Made by a program: the position numbers and the translations under genes
The notes under the pieces: model-generated
What the model saw: the letters and a program-made list of their open reading frames with translations, nothing else
Database searches by the model: none
What the model was told of the DNA's origin: nothing
In this document: one piece after another, positions 24,349 through 39,300 of the stretch
How positions within the stretch are numbered: the stretch's first letter is position 1
How the letters are laid out: every line of letters begins with the position of its first letter
Assembly: GCA_050084985.1 (NCBI GenBank)
Contig: JBITNC010000001.1
Coordinates: 170,004,001-170,068,000, forward strand
Source of the DNA: Nageia nagi
Lineage: Eukaryota > Pinophyta
Direction of reading: 5' to 3'
Length of the DNA: 64,000 bases

Positions 24349-27300
24349 CTACAAAAGCAAAACACAAACTAACAAAGATTAATAAGCTACTACACTCAAA
24401 ATGTGATATATTTAACTATGGGCATACACACACATTTATGTATATAAATGCATAACTCGCCCCAAAAACATATCAAAGTCACAAGATATGAGAAGTTCAG
24501 TTTGAACCCAATGTAAAAAGAATTCAGAAGTCCAGAATTTCGAAAAAAGTTCAACTTGCTATAAAAAATATGAAATAAATAAATATATGTATATATAAAT
24601 AACAACATTATTTTGAATATGTGTCAAAGCAGTATTTGAAAATTGAAACAATTAATCTTAAACCAACACTTTTTAATATCCATATAACAGTACTATTTAT
24701 AACTTAGTAAACAAGTTCTTGACCAACCCTTTTCAAACCGATTAGACAATGCACATGTAGTGTGTCAAGAAAACTTACCATTGTATATCCAGAAATAAAA
24801 GGAAAATATATAAACTATAAATAGAGAATTATACTGAAGCCTTCGCAGTGCCTTATTAAGTGTATAGCTTCTTAAATATTAATATCTCCAATAGTGATAT
24901 TCATAATATAAATATAATTTTAAAATACATCAATAATTAAAAAAAAAATTAGCCTGCCCACAGAAGACATTGGTAAAACTGAGTAATTTCCGTAGTGGAG
25001 ACCAGAGTTTAAAACCCAATGTCTTTCCTGTGGTTGAATAGTTCTACACTACCTGTGCAGGCTCAGTTAGCTAACAAGAAGTTTAAGTACCCTTCTTCAA
25101 AATATAAAAAATGATTTAGCTATAAAAAATACATTATAGGAATAATAATAATAACTATACATTTTGATATATCAAATTCACATTGTCTGTAATAAATTAC
25201 CAGCTTTCAAGAAACCCCTACAATAGAAGATTTAGAACGCTCAAGCAAACCTAAATGCAAAGCTTAAGGTGAGGTAATTTTTTAAATAGTATGTGCACCA
25301 AAACACCCCATTAGAGAAGGGTCTATGGCCATCAAAAAACTTCCATGAATAATCCAATCCCAAGGCCAATCACATTTGTGTTTCTTGCCATTAATATCAT
25401 CAAATGGCTCACATATGGCTTCACCCTTATGCCATAGTTATATGAGTACGAGAGGATAACCTCAGACCTCTGACTATTCCACTACATGGTGACAACAGTA
25501 CATTAATCGTGAGTTCCACACCCCAAAATACATCAGGCTCATATCACCTGTAGCTAGATTTTACCACTACCTATACATGTTTACCTTAAATCTTATTCAG
25601 AAAATATCGTTCTATGTGTATGTCATTGATTGTATATTGACATAACATCCATGTCATCCCATGGGTGGTGAGACTATGTGCAAAGCTATAGGAAATCCAT
25701 CCACATGCATTATGTTATTGCTAATGTTACAGGAAGTCAATTCTACGAGACACCAGCTAGAAGATGATTCCTTGTATGACTAATACAAGGGATTCCCTCC
25801 TTTGAGAGTAAAATGTTTGAATCTTGTCCTTTCTTTCCTGAGCACATGCCAGCCTAGTATTTTTCTAGGGCTGGATACACATACAACCATGACAGATATA
25901 AAATTTGCTCAATAATTGGAAAGTAAAGATAGATCAGAATTTATATCAGAAAATAATTATTCTCTATGTAGATGAGGAAAAAGTCACTAAGAAATCATAA
26001 CAGATTTCAGATCTTTCAAGTAGTAGTTGGTTGCAAATCATGGTTGATCCAGAATTTCTCATCTTTCAATTTGAGAAGTAGCAACCATGATATGATGTGC
26101 AGGAATCTTACTCTAAGATTTGAAAATCCAGTCTGACTCAACCTGGATGAGGTTTGACCACATCTGATAATAAAACATCTACAATAGACATGATTTGATC
26201 ATGAAAGAGCTTCTTGAACTTGGAAACTAATCAGCTCAAGACTTGCTTGGCATTGCCATCTTCTAAAAATAAAAAATTCATTGATTTGGTTTGTAGACAC
26301 CTCTATCTTTCCGTAGTGTAGATTCAATGTAACCTTCCATGAGGTATTCCTAGTCACTTCAGAAGCAATAGAGGCAGGCATTATCAGATAGTTACATGTT
26401 TCCCTTAGAGCTGTGATGGAGTTGAAAAGATTTACATTTCTGTGTAGTGACGCCAATGCAAATTTGTTTGCTGTTTCAGTGTATCTTTTGGGTCAAAAAT
26501 CTGAAGTTTTCAATGGCAGTATACAAATTGCACTTGGCCTACAGATTAGTTTCTATATACTGCATGTAGAACAGAATCTCAAAACTTTTGCGAAACCAAA
26601 CCCTATTGCCACTGTGTTTAAATATTAATAGATCATATCCATCAGAATAAGCATGATAGCAATAGGATTGAACAACAACAATTCTATGAATAGTGCTTGG
26701 GAAGATTATCCACTTCTCAACAATTCCCATTTTTCTTAATCATCCATGTAGAGAACGCAAATAGCTATACTAAAGGAATTGGAAAATGATCATAATCTTC
26801 AACAAGTGTCTTACATCCCATTACCTTTGGTGTAAAAGTGTGAGAAGCAAAATTGGGTTCAGACTTCAGATATATGTTGGAGTAATGTTATAAATCAAAT
26901 ATAACCACCCTATAATTAATTATAATTAGTTACTTATCATAGAGTTCTAACTCTACATAAGGATGTGTCCCTTCAGAAGATGCATTTCGGGGATGGCTGG
27001 CTGATTTAGGATTTTTCTGGGATATGGCAAGGAAATGGCAAAATATATTTAAAAATAAATAAATTATAAAAATCTATTTAGGGAACTCCAAGGATCATTG
27101 CATATCTAGTAAATTGTAAAACTGTCTATAAATAATAAAATTCTGTCCACAACAGCAAAGAAGAACAGCAATTTCAGATTTTCTACAGTCCGATTTTTTA
27201 GATTTTACTGAAAATGGGCTACCAAATTCAGTTTCATCATTGATCAGCTGTAAAACAGTTTCATTCACATACAAAAATCTAAAATCATCATATGATACAA

Positions 27301-30300
27301 ATTAAAACATTGAAGTCTAAATATCATAAGTTCATGACTCGTGATCAAAAACTTAAAACAGCATCAATAGTACAATAAGTATAACTATAGCCACTATAGC
27401 TGAAGCTCTATTGCCTCATGTGATGATCCGTAAACCCCTTTTAATGAAATTCACTTTCAGATCTTCACACTTTGTTTCTTTTAGTGCTTGCGGAAATAAA
27501 AAATCAATCACACAAAAAGATTGACACAACTTTACCCTAGTTCAACCGATGTGGTCTACATCCAACAAATAGCAATCCATATTTGTAAGTACCCTTTTTA
27601 CAAAGTCCTTCGAATGATTCTTCTTGCTTCATTCCTTTGCTGTCAAAGTTGAATCATACGATCCTTGCAAGCTGCTACCAGATCTCTTGTGGAAGGCAAC
27701 TCTCTTTTCAACAAGAGTCCTAAAGCATAGTTCCTTGTCTCTTGTCCCGGGTCGACATCTTCAGAACTACTCTTGGTCTTCTTTTCTACATCATGGCGAT
27801 CGTATCGTCCACTTGCTTCTTCTTCTATGGCAATGATTTTTTTCCATTGTTTTCTTCTCCTATGACAATGATTTTGTCCATCGTTTTGACATTACACAGA
27901 TTCTTGAATGTGCCTACATCTACTCTCATGGCAATTATTTAGTCCATGGAATTTACAACTTATGGAGTTTTTACATTCTCTACACACTCTTCCACTTGGG
28001 AGGAAAACCCACTAAGGGACTTAACTTTTTTCCGTACTCCATGTTCCCTTTTATAACATTCAAAGATTACAAATTTGGAGTTTATGGTTACATGGTGATA
28101 AGATAATATTTGTTATTTTTCCTCCTTTACAATATGCTCTCTCATCCTCACAACAATAATCTACCTCATTTATATTTCGTAAGTATTATTTTGGCCTCAT
28201 ATGGTTATATTCTCCTATCTTTTTGGATTTTGCAAAACTGTCCAAACTACTTATAGTGCCATTTTGGCATTACCACAACTTCATGACCATACTTTCAAAT
28301 GTCACAAAATTTCATCTAGGTGTTCTTGGATATATGTAGCTTAACTGGTCTAAATTTCACGTTTTAAATCCTTATTGGTAGCTCCAAGCATCGTCATCAA
28401 GTTGGCCTCCAATGCAGATTTGCACCTGGCAGTTGTCAAAATTTTGACTAAGTCTTGAATGCAGGATGAGAATTTACCATTTTGTGAGCACCATAACTTT
28501 CACGTCTTTAATTCAAATGCCTTAAACTTTTAAACACATATTCACCATCCTACGAGGTACCAATGATTCAAATTTCAAGTTATGAATCAACCTGAGCTGC
28601 TTTTGGTGAGTTAGTCAATAGAGCCTTCCATGCATATTTTGTATTTTTTTATATTTAACTTCAAATTTCGAAAAGCCAGAACTTACAAACCATAGCTCCA
28701 TTTTATTCATCATTTGAAGTATTGGAATCATAGAAGAGATATCTTTAATATGGAAGAGAAAAATCAACAAAATTATAAACTTGAAAAATCACCTTTTTTT
28801 TTAAGACTCCGAAATCCATTTTGGATCATGTGATAGTGTGCCATTGCCTCCATCATCATCTGAGCTATCATCTTGTTCAATCTCATCATGATCAAGATTA
28901 TGATCACCTAATGCCACTCAAACCAAGCCCAATGGTTCCTCATGCTCGTCAATTTTCCTAGCATCCTCAAGTTCAACATCCCACATTGCAACCAAAGATT
29001 CTTCATACTCCAATTTGACTCTCTTGAAGGCAGAGGGAGCTATGTACTACAACTAAGTTCTAAGCTCTACATGAGGTAAGTCTATTTTTCTCACATTGTG
29101 GATGAAGCTATACGTTAACCAATGAGCCTCTCTTGAACGCCGAGGGAGCAATGTACTACAACTAGCTTCTCCACTTTATGTGAGGTAAGCCTATTTCTCC
29201 TTACATTGTGGATGAAGCTATAGGATATGACTAATGACTTCATGTAATGTCCTGAACGAGGTCAAACTAGAGTTATCCATAACAATTTCAGATTTGCCAA
29301 ATTGTGCCCTAGTTATCAATTCCAATTCCAAAGCAGTTTCAATTCCACACAATTTTATGCACCAATATTCATACAATTTATGCCCTAATTTCAGATCTAA
29401 AACATTACTGAAATAAATGTCAATATAGCAAAGAAAAATCAGATATAAGTGACAATCAACTCCATATACATGAAGAACAAGTATGAACATCAAATGACCA
29501 AATATGATGCCCTAGAATGCGGGTGACCCTCTTAGGGGCTGAAACAAGTGAATCAAAGTGCTCAAAACTATTCTCTTGGCTCTCCAAGGTTGGGCAACCT
29601 TCCTGGAAGGCTGAAGGTGAATGCAAATGCATCAAAAAGGCCTCCTAAAGCTGGACGTCCCACTTGGGAACTCCCAATATGGAGAATTTGAATGTTGAAG
29701 TGTCGATGAAGCACAAGTGTGAACCCTAGATTGATCCACCAACGTAGTGCTTAAGGATTTTTGTCCTTAAGCACTTGAAACCAAGAGGGTTTTCGTCCTC
29801 AAGGTCTCTCTTGTAGGGTTTCGTCCACAAGCGGTGGAGAAACAAGTTAATCCAATCGCTCCTCGAAAAAGAAGTGAAATGATATCTGAATGATGATCCT
29901 CGAATGGGGTGCTCCTTGCCTTTATAGGTGAACATCTCATCATGAAGTGACAAGTCGGCCTCACCTCAAAGGCTCTTAAAATTACATATTTCAACATTAC
30001 ATGGGAAGTCCCACTTTGGGATTACAAATTATTATAAAAATCACAAATAAAGCTTCAATATTATCCAAAAAATCAAGAATCACTCCTTTCTACTCAAAAT
30101 CACTTCAAAGTACTCCTAGAGAGGGGCGTCCCACTCCATGTGGCCAGGTAAATACATCAAAGTGCAAAAATGAGTGAGATGCCAAAAATGGGGAAATTAC
30201 ACTTCAAAAAGAAGTCTCACTGCAAAATAACAAAGATTAGGTGCATCCTTCCCATAAAGTTGCCACCATCCAAGAGGTTCCTTTCAGGCAATGGTATCCT

Positions 30301-33300
30301 TTCTACCCTCTGTCAACCAGAAAAAGGACCTCTTAGATTCACAAATTTTAGCCACTCATGTTTAAGTGTTCATGGATCCTCCCTTGTTTACATATTTCAA
30401 ATGGCACTCAAGAACCTTTCACTATCCTCATCATAATCACTAGGAGGCACTCTTTCAAACTTAAGTGCATACCACTTTGGGTTAATCGCGTATGCCCCCA
30501 CATCAAGACGGGTGTTCATCTTGTCCCATCTCCACTAAATAATAAGCCTAGTTTTCCCCTTATAAAAAATGCAATTTGGCCTCTTTCTCCTCAATTTAGC
30601 CATTTTCTTCATTTGCTCCAACATGCTATCAAAGGTCTCATATATTTCTCCTAGGTTAGGGGTGGTTCCTTGTATCAACATATCTAATGACAACAACTAG
30701 GGAAATGAAGGACACGTGTAACTACAAAAACTAAAAAATTCAAAACTTTATTACATAATAATTTAATTAAAACTTCTAAAGTTTTGATTTTAAAATATAA
30801 AATTTTAAATTCAAATTTACCTTGCTTGAGACCAGTAATCATCATCCAAGAATCGAATTCTAATCTTCCTTGCCGCCTTGATTTTTTATTCCATCTAAGT
30901 TCTCAACTTTGTGAAGACAACCATGGATAGCAATGCATTCTATATCTAAAGCATCCTCTACAATAAAATAAAATAAGTGGCATATATAGTATCTCAAGGT
31001 TTTATGAATTCCTTCTTAGAATATGTCCTGAAAAGTGCCACGAATGTGTGGCGGTTGCAAATATACATTTGCATATCCCTAGCTTTTGCCACCATGTTGA
31101 TAATTCAAGATATCTTCTAATGTCCTTCAATGTGTTATTCAACACATGAACACAATATAAGGTTCAAAATACATCCGCAAGACTGCTAAATCATTTGCCC
31201 AGCACATTGGCAAACAAGAGCTATATTTGTTACCACTTGCACCGCACTCGAGGCTCTTGTCTCATCAATAGCCTCCTTTAAAATAAGGAATTAATAGTCT
31301 ATGTATTTTACTTTCCTCAAACAATCAATAACTCGAAGAAAATAAAGTTTTGTTGCAAATGTGACTATGATATTGATAAGTGGACATTGACGAATGTTAG
31401 TCCACCCATCCATAATGATGGAGCAACCACTCCTCGCCCATGTCACCCTCATCTTCTCCATTGTCATATTTCGAGTATTGCTTATCCAAAATGCTTAGAC
31501 GCAACCTATATTCAACTAGAAGAATATATGAAGGCTCTGCCTTGCACACCTTTTTGAATTATTCTTTTAAGTAGAGGGATCATGCAATATGAAAGGCAGC
31601 CTGTAATATCCCCAAATAATTCTCAAGATAGATATTAGCCAATCAAGTATCAAACAATATCAATCTGCACTCCTATGCATGCCACAAACTAGACTAGGGC
31701 ATCAAACATGAACAATAACAAGCTAGGAAGCCAAACGATGCACCTCACTAGTCTAATTCCACTCCTATATCCCAACATCACACATGGGGACTCATAAAGC
31801 ATGCAAAATACACCTAGTAATGCCAACAATCATGAATATACTAAAATAGCTAAATGTTGCACATATGGAAGTATGAACATCAAATAAGGAGCCAACAAAT
31901 GAGATCCAAGTATGCCACGGCTCTATTATTGACAGAATACAATAATGAATAGGCCCAAAGGGCTCAACATTGGCCTCCAAGGAGCCAACTAGGGCATACA
32001 ATATGCAAAATCCAAATATAGATCCTAAAACAGTTGTAGAACAATCACACTACAAGTTATGTGGATGCCTCACTGAAGGGCTCCCTCATAGGCTAGCTCC
32101 CAACGAAGAGAACGAACGTGATTCCGAAATCTCATCAGATGGATTCAAAGGTGCAGACTGCTTGTGGACGCCTCAAGGTAGGGGAACCTCATAGCACAAA
32201 CATTAACCTCAACTGTAAGATAGAAGGTGGTCCACGCCTCCTAGACTCTCCTTGTGCACTACGCTAAAGGGTGCTTGACACCACCAAGTCTTTGGTAACT
32301 CCGAAGAGAAGGGTTTCAATATAAAATCAAGTCTCCCTCTGCAATGAGGCTTCTTTGCCTTATATAGCTCATCATGGGATCTAGATCTCACCTAGGAGTC
32401 ATCCCCAACTTCCCCAATCTCAACATTAGCCACTTGGAGGCCCAAGATCTCCAACGTGGGTACCTAGAGGCCATAAATGCCAACGTGGATGTCCAAGATG
32501 CCACGCATGCCAATGTGGATGTCCAAGATGCCACGCATGCCAACGTGGGTGTCTAAGGTGCCACACATGCCAACGTGGGCGTCCAAGGTGCCATGTGGGT
32601 CTAGGAGTCATGCATGGGTGCTAAGGGGTCATCATGGGCCAACATGGGGGTCTAGGAGTTTCCCCAAGGCTGGCGCATGTATAAAAGTGCTCCCAAATCC
32701 AATGTTGGGGCAAATAGGTGTTTATCCATGCTCAAGTGTCATCTAGGTGTTATACAAGCCTTGGGATTCCCACAATCATCTTTAGGATCTCTAAGTGCAT
32801 TAATTGACAAATTAAATAACACATCCCAGCTTGGGAGGAAAACATCCCTCGTGGGGCTTACAAAGTGGGTCCAATGGACCTTTATAATTCTATCCCAAGT
32901 AACTAACAACAAATACATGAATAAATAAATATTTACAAAAAGGGAATCCTTAGGATTCCAAAATTACAAAAAGGGGATGTTACAAAGCCTCCCCTCTCAA
33001 ATTGCTTGGCCTCAAGCAATTGTAGGATGATAAAAATAATGGTCTTCCAAACATCCTTTGGTTCCAATGCAGGTGTCAATTGTGGCTCTTTGTGGTGGAA
33101 TGCAACTTCAATAAGTCTCCTTCATGATTTAGCCTATAAAATTCCTATTGCAGCCGTTGGAGTTCATCTTTGGCGCCTAGATGTTTTATGCAAAAAATTA
33201 TGATATTTTGCTGAAGTTGCTTCTATCTTTGGCAATCCACATTAAGTACAAAAATGTCTGCAAATATTCTGATACAACAATCTTTAGGAGACACATGTAT

Positions 33301-36300
33301 GCATGCAAGAACTCTAATACACTCATCCATGCTAAGCATAAAATTGAAGCAATGAGTATTTGAAAGAACCCTGAAAAATATCCCTGCAAAAACATGAAAA
33401 AAAGCAAGCGTGAGTGAAAAAGAGTGGATCTCTTGCTCCATGATAGATGCCAAGCCTTTCCCAAGCTCAACGTTGGGTGCCAAGCTTCCCCTATGCCTAA
33501 CGTTGGGTGGCAATTTTCCTTTTTGTTCAATGTGGGGTGCCAAACTCCATTCTTACCCAACGTTAGGTGCTAAGACTCCTTCAGGACCAACATGGGGTGC
33601 AAATTCTCCTCCTTGCCTAATGTTAGGCATCGAGACCCTTCCATGTCTAACATGGGGTGCCAAATCTCCCTCTTGCTCAACGTTAGGTGCCAAGACCAAT
33701 GTGGGGTGCCAAATCTCCTCTTTGCCCAACCTTAGCTTACCTTGCTTCTCTTCTTCCTCATGGTGTGGCCAAATCACTTCCAATCTCTTGTTAGTGACCT
33801 GTGGGCATTCGTCCTTGATTCCTTGCAAAATGTGGGTCTTACCATCAATATCAAAACTCATAGTTAGATTTCTGTAATTGGTGCAAATGTCACCCAATTC
33901 AAATAGCCATTACACACCAAGATAATGTGAGGATGCCCCTTAAGTGGATACACATAAAAGATTTCCCTAACAGTGTAACTTTGCAATTTCACCCCAAATC
34001 TTTCCATGATTTGGTCCACTAATGTAAGTTTCCCATTGGCATTGGAAACTCTAAATTCTTCGAACCCCTTGGTTTTGAGACCCTTTTTCTCCACAAAATC
34101 TCCATCAATAAAATTATGAGTAGCATAAAGCTCTATCAGGACCATCACCTCTTGCCCACCTACCTACCCAATTACCTTCAAATTGAGGTATTTCTTTGCT
34201 CCATTGACTGTAGCAATCATACTCCCAAGAGATGCCTCTACCTTGGGTGCTTCAGTCTGATCCAACATGTCCATACCAAGCTCCAAATCTGAATCTTCAT
34301 CCTCATCATCCAAAAGAACCTCAATGTAATGCACCTATCCCTTACCTTGACATCCTAGTGGTTGCATCCATCTAGCCTATCCAAGGAGGGGGGAAAGGGT
34401 TTGAACTTGTTGGTTCCCTCCTTCTTTGTTGTTGGTTTCCACACAGCTTACCTCTTGTGCGTTTTTGCACCTTTGAGGGTGATCATAATTGGTTCCAAAT
34501 CGTAGGCTTCCCTGATTAAATAATCAAGGGTTTTTGGCCTTGATACCTTTACCATTCCTTGCAAGGGTTCCATCAACCCCTCTACAGAGATGAAGGTCAA
34601 TCTCTACTCTAACATGTTGTGGATCATGACTACTATTTTCTGGAAATCTGAAACGAAGTCATCCATTGTGCCTTGCTGTCTTAAGGATGTAAGCTCTTTG
34701 AAATAAACATTCTCCTTCTTTCTGTCAAACCGTTTTACTAACCTCCTAGCAAATTCATCAAAAGAGGAGATATGAGAATAATCTTGGCTAATTTCCCCAT
34801 GCTGCCACCATTCGAGAGCATCTCCCTCAAAATGCAATAATCTCTTCCACCATATTCGGGCTCAATGTGAAGTATGTTTGAAGTTGATGGAGCCAAGCCC
34901 TAGCCGTCATCTTCTTTCCATCATAGATTAGAACCTACATTTTGTTAATTTTTTTGTTGTAGCTCTCTTTTGTCACCCCACGAATTGCCTTGAGAGTGGG
35001 TACCATGAGAACTACTTCCCTTCAAGCCCAAAATCTCCAAATAGCTATTGAAATTCATATCCTTCCTCAATCCTGAATCTAGCATAGAATATTCTCTAAA
35101 AATCTAGTTCAACTCAAGAGGATTCAAGACTCGATTTTTTTACCTCATTTGGATATCTCTTCAAAAACATAAGCTTGGACGGTTTGGGAATGATGGGCTG
35201 CTCTCCTATCTTCCCAACGTCTTCTTCCAGGAAACTCCCTAGGAGAGGGTTAGTCCCCTGTGGTGCCCTATGAAAATGGGACCTCACAAATGCATGCTCT
35301 TGGTGACTCATCGATCCGTGATGAGTAGACCTTCTATTCCTCAAGTTGTGCAATCTCCTTAAACTGGGCTCTTTCTCCATTTTGTCCTCCTCTCTTGGTT
35401 CTTCTTCCTCATTCGGAATAGAACATGGAGGGCTCACGCATCTTCTTGGGGCTTCCTCCCTCCTGAACCAAGCATCCAATTTGGCCGATTGATTTTGCAT
35501 GACCTCCATCATACTCTTCATGGCCACAAGAAGCTTGTTGAACTTCCTTTCTGGCGTAGACTCTCTAGCTGGAGTAGAGCTTCTCCTTCTTCTAGCCGAT
35601 GGGGATCTGCCTCTCCTTGCTGAATTTTCTTCACCAAAGGGCCCCTCGTCTTGTATGTCTTCTATCCATGGTCTGCGATCATCATTCTGAGTGGTTCTAG
35701 TTGGCCAGATCCAAGCTCTGATACCACTATAATATCCCCAAATAATTCTCAAGATAGATATTAGCCAATCAAGTATCAAACAATATCAATATGCACTCCT
35801 ATGCATGCCACAAACTAGACTAAGGCATCAAACATGAACAATAACAAACCAGGAAGTCAAACGATGCATCTTACTAGTCCAATTCTACCCTTATACTCGA
35901 ATGTCGCACATGGGGACTCATATAGCATGCAAAATACACCCAGTAATGCCAATGATCCACCATACAAGCATGAATATACTAAAATAGGTCAATGTTACAC
36001 ATATGGAAGTATGAACATCAAATAAGGAGACAACAAATGAGATCCAAGTATGCCACAGCTCTATTATTGACGGAATGATGAGTATAATACCGAATAGGCC
36101 CAAAGGGCTCAACGTTGGCCTCCAAGGAGCCAACTAGGGCATACGATATTCTAAGATAGATCTTGAAACAGTTGTAGAACAATCAAACACTACCAATTTT
36201 GTGGATGCCTCATTGAAGGGCTCTGTCGCAGGCTAGCTCCTGGCGAAGAGAACGGATGTGACTCTGGAATACCATCGGATGGATTCAAAGGTGCAGACCG

Positions 36301-39300
36301 CCTGTGGACGCCTCAGGGTAGGGCAACCTCACAGCACGAACATTCACCTCAACCGTAAGACAGAAGATGTTCCATGCCTCCTAGACTCTCCTTGTGTGCT
36401 GCGCTCAAAGGTGCTTGACACCGCCAAGTCTTTGGTAACTTCAAAGAGAAGGATTTCAATATAAAATCAATTCTCCCTCTACAATTGGGCTCCTTTGCTT
36501 TATATAGCTCATCATTGGATCTGGATATCACCTAGGAGTCATCCCCAACCTCCCCAATCTCAACGTTAGTCTCTTAGAGGCCCAAGATCTCCAATGTGGG
36601 TGCCTAGGGGTCAAGCATGCCCAAGATGTTCCACGCCTCCTAGACTCTCCTTGTGCGCTGCGCTCAAAGGTGCTTGACACCGCCAAGTCTTTGGTAACTC
36701 TGAAGAGAAGGATTTCAATATAAAATCAATTCTCCCTCTGCAATGAGGCTCCTTTGCTTTATATAGCTCATCACTGGATCTGAATATCACCTAGGAGTCA
36801 TCCCCAACCTCCCCAATCTCAACATTAGCCTCTTAGAGGCCCAAGATCTCCAATGTGGGTGCCTAGGGTTCAAGCATGCCCAACATGGGTACCTAAAGGC
36901 CATAAATGCCAACATGGGTGTCCAAGATGCCATGCATGCCAACGTGGGTGTCCAAGGTGCCACACATGCCAACGTGAGGTCCAAGGTGCCACGTGGGTCT
37001 AGGAATCATGCGTGGGTGCTAGGGGGTCATCATGGGCCAACGTGGGGGTCTAGGAGTCTCCCCAAGGTTGGTGCATGTATACAAGTGCTCCCAATTCCAA
37101 CGTTGGGGAAAATAGGTGTTTATCCATGCTCAAGTGTCATATAGGTGCTATACAAGCCTTGGGATTCTCACAATCATCTTTAGGATCTCCAAGTGCATTA
37201 ATTGACAAATTAAATAACACATCCTAGCTTGGGAGGAAAACGTCCCTCATGGAGCTCATAAAGTGGGTCCAACAGACCTTTATAATTCTATGCCAAGTAA
37301 ATAACAACAAATACATGAATAAATAAATATTTACAAAAAGGGGATGTTACACAGCCCATTTGCAAAAACAACTGACCTATGGCATTATTTGCTTCTTTTG
37401 CTTGTACATTCATTACAGGTTTGAAATTGTTTGATAACTTTTTCTTGCCGGCAGCAGTGGCATTGGAAAAGAAGACCCTCTCTCTCTCTTCTTATGTGCA
37501 GCTGAAACTGAACTATTGCTTTCAACAGTTGCTGTTGAACGTAACACTCTAAGCATGCCCTCTTCAACAACCCCAACCTCCATTCCTGGTGTTTCAATGA
37601 GACTCAACTCCATCCTTGTGTAGCTACCTGTAAACTCCATTTTACAAATGTGGCATTGCCATTTCTTTGTCTACCCTACTGTTTTTTTGTTTTTGTCAAG
37701 GTTTGTCACAAATTGCATGAGGGATTTCTTAGGTTGAAATGGCCCCTTAGAATATTGTTTAAGTAATGTTGAGGGGCATTCAAAAGGATTTTCCTCACTG
37801 CTGTCACAGCCCCGTAATGAAAGTTGGTATGATGGCTGCCTAGAAGAAAGTGAAACAGGTTCATTTTCAACCCTAACATTTTAATTGGTTTCCACTCCAT
37901 CACCGGATGAATACCCCTCACTGTTGCAAAACTTTAAAAAAAAAAGACTTTGGAAGGTAAATAAGTAAATTTTAAAATACCAAATGTTGCTCCTTGATTG
38001 AGAGAGTTGGTCATTGAGTGACTGTTACTGCTCCTTATCTGTTGTTGTGACTGCTACTGCTCCTTCTCTGCTGCTGTGACTGCTACTGCTCCTCTAAGTC
38101 TCTTCTTCTATGTTGAGTGACTGCAACTATTCCCCTTTTGTTGTTGTTTTTGTTGTTGTTCTTGAGAGAGGATTGATCTCCCCACCTGGTTACATCAGCA
38201 TACATCTCCCTCTTGGATTGAGGATGCCTCTTGGACAGTTTCGAGTAGGTTCTCACCAGTTGAGGATCAAGACTAACTAGCACATAGCCCAAGATCTGTG
38301 AGTCTGTCAGCTATTTTCTCTTAAGATAGAGTCCAAAGACCACTTATCTTTCAATGCTCGGTTTACTACAAGATCTATGGCCGCTACCACTATCTTTTCT
38401 GAGATTTGCACACTACATTACTCCTTTACCCAATTCAGCATCGCTTGGCCCTATACTTCCAAGAGGCCTTCCTTCCTCAAAGGCGACTTCTAAACCATGC
38501 CCAACAACCAACAGAGGACTGGCGTATTACATCCTTCTTCCGAGCCTCCTCCCCTGAGGGATCTCATAGGAAATGTCAAGATGAACAATCACTCTCCCAA
38601 CGTCAGACCAGGAGACGTATCTAGGGCCCCAAGTTCCATTGAGTACTCAACAGATTACAGCCTTCTTTTCTTTTGTTCCTCCCTCTATTTAGAGTTTGGA
38701 CTTTTTGTACAGCAGCTTTTTCTTAGCTCTCCCTATATGCTTTTATGCTTTCTTTAGATGTTTTCCATTAAGGGTTTTGCTGGCTTCACGAGCATGATGG
38801 TACCTTTGTACCTTTTAATCCCATTGACAACTTTTGGTCATCCAAGGACATTAATATACTTTATTTCTTTCTGCTACTGTTCCTTATCTAAGTTTTCACT
38901 TTTCTCTACTGTTGTTCTTCTGTTTTAATGTCTTTTTCTTTTATGACTGACTTTGCTCTTCTTTTACCACGTTTTAGTCTTCATTAAGTATTAGGGTTAA
39001 AAGCAAGGGGTAGGGGGCTTGGTGGGCACAACCGCCACCCTCTTTTTTTTCCTTTTTTATGTTCAGTTTTTTAATGTCTGGCCAACCAAACCGGGGATGT
39101 TAGAAGCAGGGTGAATGGGGCTTGACTTTTTTTCTTATTTTATGGTCAGTTTTTTTAAAGCCTGGCCAACCAAACAAGGGATGACCCCAGTTTCAGCTGG
39201 CAGTCTCAAGAACGGCTCAGGCTGGGTGGCCCCAGCTGGGGATGGCAGGGAAGCATCCCCTATGTCATTTCAATGGTTCATAGACACCATGCGGACAAGG

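Larger units (their letters stand above)
31602..37351 (-). mobile_element. Complete non-autonomous Ty3-type LTR retrotransposon (gag-protease only)
   Basis: Outer ends TGTAATATCCCC and GGGGATGTTACA; 5-bp target duplication CAGCC (31597-31601, 37352-37356). LTRs at 31602-32984 and 35728-37351. Minus orientation follows from the primer site (TGGTATCAGAGC, 35715-35726), the polypurine tract (32985-33003) and gag and protease reading. The internal region is only 2.7 kb and has no reverse transcriptase, RNase H or integrase, so it is a large non-autonomous derivative. It sits in hAT relic 2 in host intron 5. Coding parts carry stops. Confidence 0.9.

Noticed and set aside
26199-26628. ORFs on both strands as a missing C-terminal exon
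   Set aside because: No resemblance to the split-barrel family, and the region lies on the wrong side of exon 6.
38354-38757. Overlapping plus ORFs as LINE or host coding sequence
   Set aside because: Three frames are open together and none carries reverse transcriptase, RNase H or other motifs.
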